Source: Azolla pinnata | Lineage: Eukaryota; Streptophyta; Polypodiopsida; Salviniales; Salviniaceae | Direction of reading: 5' to 3' | Assembly: GCA_037176905.1 (NCBI GenBank) | Contig: JBBBWG010004514.1 | Coordinates: 1 to 29,696, forward strand | DNA: 29,696 bases | In this document: piece after piece, positions 1-10,800 of the stretch | Layout of the letters: each line of letters starts with the position of its first letter | How positions within the stretch are numbered: the first letter of the stretch is position 1 | Made by a program: the position numbers and the translations under genes | The notes under the pieces: model-generated | Database searches by the model: none | What the model was told of the DNA's origin: nothing | The model's input: the letters and a program-made list of their open reading frames with translations, nothing else

Positions 1-438
1 GCCGACGCCGCAGCCCAGGCCGGCCGCGAGTTCGCCCGGCTGCTCTCGGCCGTGGCCGACGGCCTCCGCCAGCTGCTCCTCGACTTCGGCGCCACCGCCG
101 ACAAGGTCTCGGGCCCCATCGCCATCGTGGCCGCCGGCGCCGAGATCGCCCGCCAGCACAACGACGCCGCCGCAGCAGCCGACTCCTCCGCGAGCCTCGC
201 CCAGTTCGCCGCGATCGTGAGCATCAACCTCGCGGTCGTCAACCTGCTCCCGCTCCCCGCCCTCGACGGCGGCTACATCGCCCTCCTCGCCCTCGAGGCC
301 GCCCGCGGCGGCCGCAAGCTCCCCGAGCGCCTCGAGCAGGGCATCATGTCCTCGGGCCTCCTCCTCCTCGTCGGCCTCGGCACCTTCCTCATCGTCCGCG
401 ACGCCCTCAACCTCGGCATCGCCCGCCTCCTCCTCTAG
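1..438 (+). CDS. ARASP/RseP-like site-2 membrane metalloprotease, C-terminal part (5' end outside window)
   Basis: The frame is open from base 1 and ends with TAG at 436-438, giving 145 residues of a protein whose N-terminal part lies upstream. Seen: a V-S-G-P-I-A-I-V segment, then a hydrophobic helix running into [11 protein letters not shown] (about residues 79-91 of the fragment), then a last hydrophobic helix close to the C-terminus. The N-x-x-P-x-P-x-LDGG signature is the third metal-ligand motif of M50/S2P intramembrane proteases; the HExxH and PDZ domain expected before it are outside the window. Plant proteins of this type (Arabidopsis ARASP, At2g32480 class) are plastid membrane proteases; plastid location is inferred from family, since the transit peptide is not visible. 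The exon is intronless here and extremely GC-rich, unlike everything downstream. A GTG at 52 is just an internal codon, not a start. Confidence 0.9.
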   Translation, partial: ADAAAQAGREFARLLSAVADGLRQLLLDFGATADKVSGPIAIVAAGAEIARQHNDAAAAADSSASLAQFAAIVSINLAVVNLLPLPALDGGYIALLALEAARGGRKLPERLEQGIMSSGLLLLVGLGTFLIVRDALNLGIARLLL

Positions 439-522
439 ATTACTACTAGTCGCACCTTGCATGCCTTCCTCCTCCTGAGTTGTAGTAGTAGCTTGCCGAC
501 CGAATACATGCATGCATACCCT

Positions 523-628
523 GATCCTGGTCCTGGTCCTGGTCCTGGTCCTGGTCCTGGTCCTAATCCTGGTCCCGATCCTGGTCCTGATCCTGGTCCC
601 GATCCTGGTCCTAGTCCTGATCCTGCTC
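523..628. repeat. CCTGGT hexanucleotide microsatellite in the 3' flank of the protease gene
   Basis: CCTGGT units are repeated perfectly about six times and then continue as degenerate CCTGAT, CCCGAT, CCTAGT and CCTAAT variants. The repeat lies 85 bases after the stop codon and therefore probably in the 3' UTR. It creates artificial long reading frames of Pro-Gly and Leu-Val repeats that are not genes. Confidence 0.9.
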
Positions 629-1385
629 GATCCGGATCCTGGCCCTAGTCCTCATCTAGATTTGATCTTATCTGATCCGACCATGCTTCTTGTACATTGC
701 TTTACCATCTCCCTCGCTCGCTTGCCTACGCTCCATACGCGCCTTCACCGCCGGCCCCTTCCATCATCATTTTTTCAGCTGTTGCCCGATCGTGTAAAGA
801 AAATATCGGGAAAATCCCACTGCCGGCCGTCTCGAATGCTCGAATCGGCCGCCGTACAACGCCAGCACCACCAGACAGACCATCGACGAGGGGAGATAGA
901 TGATTTCAGCCTTGCTAATGATGAGAAAGCAATCCCTTTGTTCTGCACTGTGTTGTTCCTGCTGCCGCGCGTCTCAGCTCTGAGTACTACCTCACAATGC
1001 CGATTGGTCATTTGTTGAGAATCGTGTTGCTTGTCGAATGTGTGCCCGAGATCACCCAGTAGAGCCTATATATCTGTTCATCGAAAGACCTTATCGGCGT
1101 ACTCGGGGTTTGAGATCTGTTCCCAACACAGAGCCCCCATCTTTCTTCCACCCCATGCCTTTCTCCATGTTTCCACAGCTCTGTGCTCGTAAGCTTGGGG
1201 TCGACATTTGGCACAAAAGGAGCATACATGGCTTGAAACTTGGAGCGAAACTCGATTGATGACAGGGTTTTAGAAACTCGTTCTGAAACATCGACATCGG
1301 AGCTATTTTGGGTCTGGCTCGCATGTACGAGAAACTCTGATCCCAAGGATTTTGCCCGACCCCTCTTTGCCAGTGCTCTATGCTC

Positions 1386-1510
1386 ATGCTTCGATACATC
1401 ATGTGTCTGATTTTCGCATCCGAAACCTCTGGAAATTCTGAGCGTATGCTTCGCTTCGATCCATCGTCTGTCTGATTTTCGCATCCAAAACCTCTGGAAA
1501 TTTCGAGCCA
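1386..1510. repeat. Direct tandem duplication, about 60 bp, two copies
   Basis: Copy 1 (about 1386-1445) and copy 2 (about 1446-1510) share the block GTCTGATTTTCGCATCC followed by AAACCTCTGGAAATT, with a few substitutions and a small insertion (an extra TCGCT) in copy 2. It lies 350-470 bp upstream of the POLD1-like start codon. Confidence 0.85.
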
Positions 1511-1617
1511 TGTTTTCATTGATCCGTCCGAATCTCCGATTCTTTTCTTTGTCTTTGCTTGACTTCACCAAAAATGTGGTTGTGAACAACAAGCCTTCCC
1601 CTGTTTTGTTTCCTTTT

Positions 1618-1738
1618 GCTTGGATTGATCAATGCATATGACACTTTCAGCTTGGATTGATCAATGCATCTGCACTGAATTTGTCACAAAGCTTCAGCTT
1701 GGATTGATCAATGCATCTGCAATGAATTTGTCAGAAAG
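1618..1738. repeat. Three-copy direct repeat GCTTGGATTGATCAATGCAT
   Basis: Exact 20-bp copies sit at 1618-1637, 1650-1669 and 1697-1716. Copies 2 and 3 also share the following CTGCA(C/A)TGAATTTGTCA block, so the unit grew to about 42-47 bp. Each copy contains the perfect palindrome ATTGATCAAT. The position, 120-240 bp before the start codon of the next gene, makes it a promoter or 5' UTR element candidate. Confidence 0.9.
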
Positions 1739-1858
1739 AAGAAAGTATGTAGCATGCCCAACAGCTGGTAAGCTTGCATGGCTCTTCCTCCTCCTCCTCC
1801 TCCTACATTTCAATCCCTTCTTTTCCTTCTCTTGTTCTCTCAAACCAGAAGTGCAGCC

Positions 1859-4800
1859 ATGGATGGAGCAGAAGCCAGTGGGAGAAAGGCCCATATGATG
1901 CTTTTGGATGCAACCTTCGAAGATTCTCCACCTTCTGCACCGCATACCCCTCCTACTGTAAGCTCTCTCTCTCTCTCTCTCGGTAGCCTTTTTCCCCTCG
2001 CTAGTGTTGTTTCCTTCAACTAAACAGAGAGGTATTGCCCAAATCTGTAACCCCGCATAGCTTCACACACCACCTTCAGAAGACTTCCTTGGCTAGGCTG
2101 AACTGTGCATGTTTTTGTCGGCCATTGAGATTAAAGGGCTTTGCATTTTCACGGAGCCTTGCTTGCTACTGAGTCAGAGCTAGGCTGGAATGCCTCGTCC
2201 CGCAATTGTTATGTCTGATTGCTGGGGTGTGGGTGCTTTGGTCAAATTATTTTGCTATGCAGTGGAACTTACATTATACTTTGATCCACACATGTATATT
2301 GTCAGGGTTTTGACGGGCATTATGTGGAGGTAATGTATATAGTACTATGCTGTGTGTGTGTGTGTTTGCGTTTGTTTATGCTTTCCAGAGCTTATCCAAC
2401 AGTTGAAAACAAACAGTGTTTCGATGCATTTATGGCACATGATGACCATGATGACTGGATTGAAGATGTCGCCTTTCGTGCTTGACAGATTCGCTTATAT
2501 GGAGTCGGTCCAAACGGAGAAAGCATTTGCTGCATTATTAATGGTGATTGTATCACACTTTCTGTATCCAAGCATCTACTCCCTGTCAATCCTCTTTCTT
2601 CACCTAAGAAAACTGGCAATGATTTCCAAACTGTATCTAAGTCAAGATGTGGTCTTCTCTTGATTTCTTAGATTTTATACCTTACTTTTGGTTCACGGCA
2701 CCAATTTGTACTGATGATCTCAAGGAACTGAATGAAGAGGTTCTTGACAAGTTAAGGGAGAAATTGAATGAGCAGGTGCTGACATCAAAGAGGAAGCATA
2801 CAGTCCAAGATAGGTCTTTTGTAAGTTCACCTCAACATATTTAATTGGTTGACACGGGATTCATCTATCGATCAGTTCTCAATTCCTTTTTTATATATAC
2901 ATTATCGTGCAAAGTGTTCTTTAATCCAAGTTTAGTACAACACTTTTAGTATTTTTCATGTGGAATGGGTTATAGTCCGCTCAGAAAGTTGTTATCGAGG
3001 TACAATACATCGCTTCAATAAGCTCGAATATGTCTATCCTAATCTGTGATCTTCAGATTTTGAGCAAATTTGATACATCATTGATTATTGCAATATGTTA
3101 TCACTCCAAATGTATTCCATCTGGCATCTATTTCCCTTTCACGAGCATTAAATATCATAATCATGTCCTGCGGTCAATTGTGCCTATTTTGTTGGTCCTT
3201 GGTCTTTTTGGATCATACCTTGTTCTTTAGAATTCTTAGAAAATATCTCAGTTTGTGTGAATATCTGCGAGCTATTGTGGAAATAGTCCAGTCGTTGAGG
3301 TCCAGTCGTTGAGGTCCTTCAGCTCTAGGTTTTGATTTCTGAAAACTTTGTTCTTGTTGACACTTCATGGTAACCATGGCTGTTGGATTTATCAATTTGA
3401 AACTTTTGGTTGTCTTCTCCCAAGTTCTTCTCTCTTCATTGTTGGAAACAAATCCCTCATGTTTGATGCATCAGCATTTGCACAGACCGTAGTGATGAAG
3501 GTATCCCAAAAATCTGGTAAAGAACAGTGAATATACGAAAACTCCAGGATTCTAGAAGGTCAGCGTAACTAGGATGCTAATAGTTTTTCTTTTCTAGAAT
3601 ACTAAGCCATAGCCGGATGTTCACAGTTACTAGAATTCTAAAAATTCAATTATTTCTTGTGAACCTTACGTTTTAGCATATACTGATTGGATCTTTTGTC
3701 AATTTAAATATTTAGATCTGTGTACACCCGAGCAAATATATTGCTTCTCTCTGATGGAAAAAAATGATTTTCTGCAGGTTGCTGGCATCACATTGTCTTT
3801 TAGGACACCTTTGATGTATTATCGACCTGGTGGGCCATTTCAATTTTTGAAGGTTTGATATAATAGTAATTTTTTTTCTTCTTTACCCTTAGATCTGACA
3901 CTAAAACATGATCCCATTGCTATAGTCTCGTACAGCCTGTGTTTCTGTTACTGTATCATCTACTTTGATAGATACCATACAATGGACATTTTGTGCTTAC
4001 TGTTAGTACAGTGGTTTTACTGTTCCCCCCGACAGAACATAGGAAACATGTTTCTTTTGTTTCATGTTAAACTCCTGATGTAGATGTATGACGGCTGAAA
4101 AGGGGCTGATCATATTTGGATATGAAGAATTTTCTGTAAATGATATTAAGATAGTATGGTCAAGTGCAATGCAAATTCTGTCAAGCATTAGCGCAGATCC
4201 TGGATAAAATTCATTAAGTTTTAGACAAAATGGTTTGATGGTTGGATAGCATACGTAATAAGTGTAGCATGTAACAACTTATTTACAACAGAGTTATGAG
4301 AAATTTGGTATTGAGTCTGAGACTACGCATTCTATGACATTGTGGGCCATATATGGTCTATCTCATTAGAAGGATACAGGAATATAATTTTGATAAGAGG
4401 AAGGTTGACCGAATCATTGGTCCACCTATCAAAAAATGCAGCAAGCACAGTTGTTGAGAGAAATGATGATAAAACTCTTTGTGATATTGCAGGTTGAGAT
4501 TTGGAGGAGCAAATATGTGTCTGCTGTTGCAAAGGAGTTGGAAATTTTAGCTCAAAGCAACATACTTGATATTATTGGGCTCAAGTGGCAGGAGTGTACT
4601 TCCTATGAAGACGGGATAAAGGTGAATTAATGTGATGTATGTCAACCTATATGATTGAAACAGAAAACATGCTTGTTATTTACTGCATTCAATTGCATGT
4701 ATCATTACAGTGGTGTATGTCAACCTATATATGATTGAAACAACAACATGCTTGTTATCTATCACATTCAATTGCATGTATCTCGGCAACTATTTTTTCA

Positions 4801-7800
4801 TTAGCTTTCCATGTCCACATGGCTATTTTTGTTCGGATTAGGAGAGTTTCTTGTAAATTAGTAATGGTTTGATGATGATCCATTTATTGCTGATCCTATC
4901 ATAATGTTTATTGAACGTGGTTTAGGGAGCTGAATTTACTATAGAATTGTTGAATTGTCTTCCGCCATAATTGCAGCTTGGAATGCGTTTTTTTTGTGAC
5001 ACTAATATTTCCGGAGGTGGTTGGGTGGAAATAGAATCTCCAAGTATTGTGCATATTTCAAAGCAAAGGACATCTTGTTCTGAAGAGCTTATGGCAAGTT
5101 GGACCAATGTAAGGGGATTGACGCCAGATGCAACACAATTCATGGAATTTTCACTTCCGTCCAAATGTCAGAGTGATGCTTCAAGGGCCATACAGATTGG
5201 AAAGTCACAGTGGCTATGTATAAACTCTCTTAGAATTCTGATTTTAGATGTTCAGTGTGGCAGAATTGAGTGCAGTGACTACAGAGGGAGCACGTTCTCC
5301 CCTGGAAAGTTGAAAAAACCAAGGTTACACTCACCTCCAAAAGTGAGAGAAATCTCTGAAAGATCTACTGCATGCATTAAAGAATCTTCAAAACATATGA
5401 AGGCCTTTGAAGATATAGAGGCCATCTGTACAACACAAGAAAATATTTCCTTGAATTCTTGGAGGGACCCAGTATTAGTCATAACAACCATTCTGATCTC
5501 AGGGGACAGCCAGAGGACATTTGTTTTCATGCACGGTGTCAATTCACAAGGAAACGTTCCGGGTGCAAAAGTACATGTTTTTGATAATGAACAAGGAATG
5601 CTTCTAGCTTGGCAAGATTTCTTTTGTACAGAAGCAGATCCAGATGTTGTGTGCTTATATCAATTGAAGGATAGTATACGCTATCTTGCTGAAAGGGTTC
5701 AAGCCTTAAAATTAGGAACACTAAATATTGGCAGGTTCAAAGGGCAAGCAACTGAGGTAGGAATATATCAATGTTTGTCAATAATAAATATGTTATTGTG
5801 ATTGGAAAATGATTTGTGAAGCTCTGTTGTGTTTAATTGGTAGGCAGGTGAAATCGGTTGTTTCATATGGAAAACATTGGGTTAAAAGTCAGGCACGCAT
5901 GACTGCCACTTCAAATCAAGAAGTTTTTCGTGCTGTTATCACAGGGAGAATTGTCATTGATATGCTACGTGTGATACTTGTAGCATATAATCTATCCACT
6001 TTCACTCTAGCTGAATGCTCCCAGGTCTATTTATCTAACCCTTCCTAAAAAGTAAAAAGAGTGTGCAGATTATACAGTGTACTTCATGGGATGCCTAAGG
6101 TTTATTAAATTATGGTGCATGAATGAAGCAACTATTGCATGATAGTTATATTGTAGCAAGCATGGCAAAAGAAGTTGTGTTCTCTAAAGGTTGGAGGTTG
6201 TTAGAGGAATATTGCACCCAAAAATAGTACATACTCTTGGGTTTCTAGATGAGGTAGGAATCAATTTTGCTAAAGAAGTGGAACACTCATTATTCATAGG
6301 AGTCTCATTGAGAGAGTATCAGTTGAAGTGAAGTGCACTTATGAAAATGCCATTACACCTAGCAGATAGATGGAGAAGCCTACTAAAAGAATTCCTGTCA
6401 TCCATTGAACTTGTTAGTGATTTTTTCTTTTATTGCCCTTGAAATTTAGGTCCCTGCATTTCATGATACCGCATCTACCTTTGTATCACTCCCTTCCTCT
6501 GTACATCATTCATTTACTGAGTTAAGGTGCATAATGCTCCTAATGGATTTCATGCAAATGAATACAGCCGGATTTAGCTTTCAAATTCTAGCATGGATGA
6601 TTGCTTGCCAAAATTCTTTTGCTAATGAATTTTGGCAAATTAAGGTCATTAATGCCATGGTAGATCGCATAGGGGATGTGCAAGAAAAATGAGCAGAGTC
6701 TCTGGTTAAACTAGCATACTTCAGAGCAGCAACCGTGAGGATCAATAAAGTTACTGTGTCTTCTTGATTTTCATTTATTGCTTTAGGCTATATTTGTTTC
6801 TTTAGGTTGAGATGGTATGCCATGTTAAGTTGTGAAAAGTGAAAGCTATCACATCCTTAAGCGAAATTTTAGGCAAGACTATAGTGGTTTGTTTAAATAT
6901 GAGTCGAATCCTTGTTTAAGACGACAAAAATGGGGAGCATTTTTTGTTCGTTCTGGTTAATGAGGTACCTGATCAGAAGAATGGAAAGAGCAATTAGAAA
7001 ATTTCAGTACCTTTGCTTTTAAAGGATTCATTAGCTCTAGTTGTCTCCTTTTGATTGCCCTATACTTAATTCTATTTACGAAATTCGGTGCTTATTCGGT
7101 GCTTAATGTGTGAAGATGATATAGCCCCTAGATTAACTTTTTGCCTTCTTGTGAGCGATATGAATGTTTGGATTTAGCATTGGGTCTAGTTAACTTCCCC
7201 TTGATGGACTTTAGATCTCTGTTGCTAGGCAGCATGTTTTGGTCAATTGAAAAAAGGTGCCGTAGTGTTGAAAATGATTTCACCTAGACTAGGGATGTAG
7301 TTGTAGGGGCCATTCTTATTCAACTAGTAAATCAGAAACTTTCATAGCGAAGGGCCCTTTGTGCCGAAGGGCAGCTAGAGGTCAATGCCATTATCTAGAG
7401 ACTCGAATCATGGTGTCACTCTCTATAGTGAGCTGATATCTTGACTGGTAATACCCACTCTGAGCTAAACTGGAAGCCAAACATGGCAAGGCAAACAAAA
7501 ATCTTACTTCTCTTGCAGGTATATTTGGGAAAAACAAAAGAGGTTCTTGATTCAGTGTCCATCACAGAACTTTGGAGGGGCCAACATGGCGGTGTATATC
7601 GGCTTGTTAACTACTCGATTAACGAGGCTGCAGTATGTGGTTTTAATAACGTCTGTGACATTGCTAATGCACTTTGTGAAAGAGGTGTCTACTTTCATTG
7701 CTGGATTTGTAACAGGTCACGTGGGAGCTCATGAAGAAGCTACAAACGATCCCTGAAACTATTGAGATGGCACGTGTTACTGGGTTATCTGTTTCTGATT

Positions 7801-10800
7801 CTATCTACAAAGCACAAATGATTCGTGTGCAAGTGAGTGTTGGTTGTCTCTGCATCTAGAAATTACAAACTTTAAGCATCTTAGCTGAAGAGAAAATTGC
7901 AAGTTGGTGGTGCTTAAGGAACATGCAATTATCTATCATTTCTATCGTTCATGCTGCAAGTATCAGGAAACATTTGGAGTCGCAACTCAAGAAACCTATA
8001 TTTCCAGAGCCAGGCATTAGTTGAATGCAACCTAAGACGAGCCTTATCTGTACATGATAAGGAGTACCAACTATGAAAATGAAATGCGTCTTATCACTCC
8101 AAGTTCTGATTCATTGTGTCCATGGATGAGTGTAAATGATAGTTATGGTTATGGAATGGTTCTTGTTCCCATTTATTGTGTACTTGCACACGAACAAATT
8201 ATTGCGTACGTGGACACTAGAACAATTCTTGTATGGAGGCTCCATTGGCTTTGTATCACTAGGCACAACCACCCAGAGTTCAATTTGTAGCTGCACTGAA
8301 ATTCAGAACGACCTAGGGTGAGCATGACGGAGTAATGCATAAGATGTGTCGTCGGTTCTCGTTCTCTATAGAAGTTAACGAATTGGAATCGTTTCACACC
8401 AATTTAAGTATTATATCATCATTTTATCAATTTTGAAACTTGTATTTTTTCTTTGATAACCGGTAATATTTTCGTTTACATTAGATTGTTTTCTTGTGTA
8501 TTTCATTTCATGTAGTAATTATTGTATCACCGCGTACTCTAATTGCAATTTCTGTTCCTAGAGTCTGCTTTTAAGGAGTGCCAAAAAGGAAGGATGGTTG
8601 CTTGGTGGGCCAACAGCTACTGGTAAACAGTTGTTTGTTTCCATGTTGATGAAGACTAAAAATTAATTAATTTTACATTGTCATAACAGTCATAGCATGT
8701 TTAATGATTGTGTACTAGTATAATATGTGGTGAATCATATGAGCTGTGTGGATTTCGGATTACATCAGTTCTATTATAGACGGTCAGAAAGGTTCAGCAA
8801 TTCAACATAGAGAATCATTTTAATCTCTGAGGTCTTACACTACAATGATGGGGTATATCGGAAGGGGCAACCAGACTAGATCACACAATTTTTCCATGAT
8901 TGTTCTGGAGTCTCTAGAACAACAGGGACATTGGATTATGTTGTTGGACAACAGATCAACCATACAAGATCATAAACTGAGGACTATAACTACTTAGCTT
9001 CCATCACTTTGTCCTATTAATGAAGGCCCATGCAAGTGAGAATCTGACCGATCAAAGGGGCTATGCAATAGATCATTCAATTTGATGGGCACATAAATTC
9101 CGACTAACTGAATCACAGACTAGCCACCTTGTTATTGACATTAAGGCCATTATCTTCTCCATTACAAGCTTTATCCTCGCTTTGGAGATCTTTCCATGTT
9201 GAAGATGTTTCACAGGCAAAATTTCAATCTCCATGAGTTGAAAGACTGGAATTTTGCAGATTACAAGAGATTCTTATGTTATCTTTAGTTGTTTTTGTTT
9301 CATTTGGTCTTTGGCTCTCGAAGAAGAGACAACAAGGTAAGTCTCTCATTTGGTCTATTTTTGGCTTCCTGAAGGATGCCAGTATTTCTTTCTTTCTTCA
9401 AGTCTTTTCAGAATAGCGTGAAAATTTTCTGATGCAAGTGAAGATGGGAAATGAAAGCCGAAATTACTTGGTTTATGACGAAGTACCTGCATGCAGTTAT
9501 CCAAGACATTGAAAACTATCTTTTTCTGTAAGGATAAGTATTTTATGTCCATTCAGCTTCATGCAGGTTTCATTTTTACTGCAATTTGGTAGAGAGATTA
9601 TATCTCACATATTATTAGACCCACCCAGATACGAGACCAAGTACCAAAATACGCACTTTACTGATTTGTGAATACGTTATGTGCGCATTGAGATGGGTCT
9701 GCAGTCATATGTAAAACGTTTTTTTCTTGTTCAAAATTGGAAGTAGCAATCATATGTGAGTCAAGTGTCTCAATGTGCATTTTGCTTTTTGTAGCTGTTC
9801 TGAGATTCTGTTGGAAATGGTGAACCATATATAATATGAACTGTTCTATGATATAATATCAGGAATTAGAAAGTTGATGTCTGATCTTCTGCAGGTCAGC
9901 TTTCAGAGAGCCCGTTTCTTATACATCCAAAAGCTTCGAGGACTACAGGATTTTACAAGGTATACTACAATTGATGTTATTTTGTATAAGGTAAACGATC
10001 TGAAAATTGAGCTGCAGTAATACTTATCATGTACAACTGTATTCATGGCGTATTAAGGTCAAGATTTGTTGAAATGTGAAAGGTTTTCGATCACTTTTGG
10101 AGAATCTTACAAAATGAAATATGCAGGATCCTGTGGTGGTCTTAGATTTTGCATCCTTGTACCCTTCCGTGTTTATAGCATACAATCTGTAAGTTACTCC
10201 GTTTTATCACACCTTTTATTAAATACTAGTGTTGTACTTGTACTCCTGAACAGAAGAATTCTGAGAGTATCTTTATGTAAGGGTAAACCCTTAAAAGGCG
10301 TTGATTCTTCTTCATGCACCTCAACCATAGTGCTGCATATAGCCAAACCGACGTTATCTTCCTGTTGTATTTTTATTCTTGCCACGGAATTCATTTTGGA
10401 TATTAAAATCTCCTAAGACCCTTGGTTCTTGGAGAGGGTACTTAAATTTTTCATGAAAGAAATTAGCAAGTTGACAAGATGCATAACTCAATGGAGTTAG
10501 GGAAAGGAAATTCATGTCAATGCTGCTGGACCTAAATACTGCACTCTGATATATGAGAAGTACTGCAAATGCAGCTCATACTTCACTCTTTTTTGTGTGC
10601 AGGTGCTATACCACACTTGTTCACCCTAAAGACCTTAGTTTGCTCCCAAAAGAATCCTTAATGGAAAGGTATGCATGTAATCTAAACTTCTAGACATTAT
10701 AGCATTTCTTACTGGTTGCATCATTCATAAACTCTTATGATATAGTTTGCTTTCAGTCCAACTGGAGCTAAATTTGTCATTCCAGCCATTCGATATGGAA

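Larger units (their letters stand above)
439..1858. other. Intergenic spacer: 3' flank of the protease gene and probable promoter/5' UTR of the POLD1-like gene
   Basis: No gene is supported here. The spacer holds the CCTGGT repeat, a roughly 60-bp tandem duplication (1386-1510), a three-copy 20-bp repeat (1618-1738) and a pyrimidine-rich CTC run (about 1785-1804) shortly before the downstream start codon. Both flanking genes read rightward, so the spacer should contain the protease poly(A) site and the polymerase promoter; I cannot place either exactly. A 194-codon frame on the minus strand (1008-1592) has no recognisable domain and overlaps the duplication. Confidence 0.6.
2672..5246 (+). 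other. POLD1-like N-terminal domain exons
   Basis: Exons 2672-2820, 3778-3852, 4493-4621 and the start of 4977-5756 encode this part. The exon at 2672 completes a split codon and reads DFIPYFWFTAP, the counterpart of GFEPYFYIAPP in canonical POLD1. The next exons give PLMYYRPGGPFQFLK (family: IMYYQQQ..FLK), then a segment ending GLKWQECTSYEDGIK (family: GLGMKSFQTYESNI), then FFCDTNISGGGWVEIES (family: FMVDCDIVGGNWIEVP). All phases agree. This domain in the family packs against the exonuclease and template strand. Confidence 0.85.

Noticed and set aside
512..1018. Open frames of Leu-Val or Pro-Gly repeats after the protease gene
   Set aside because: They are translations of the CCTGGT microsatellite followed by non-coding DNA.
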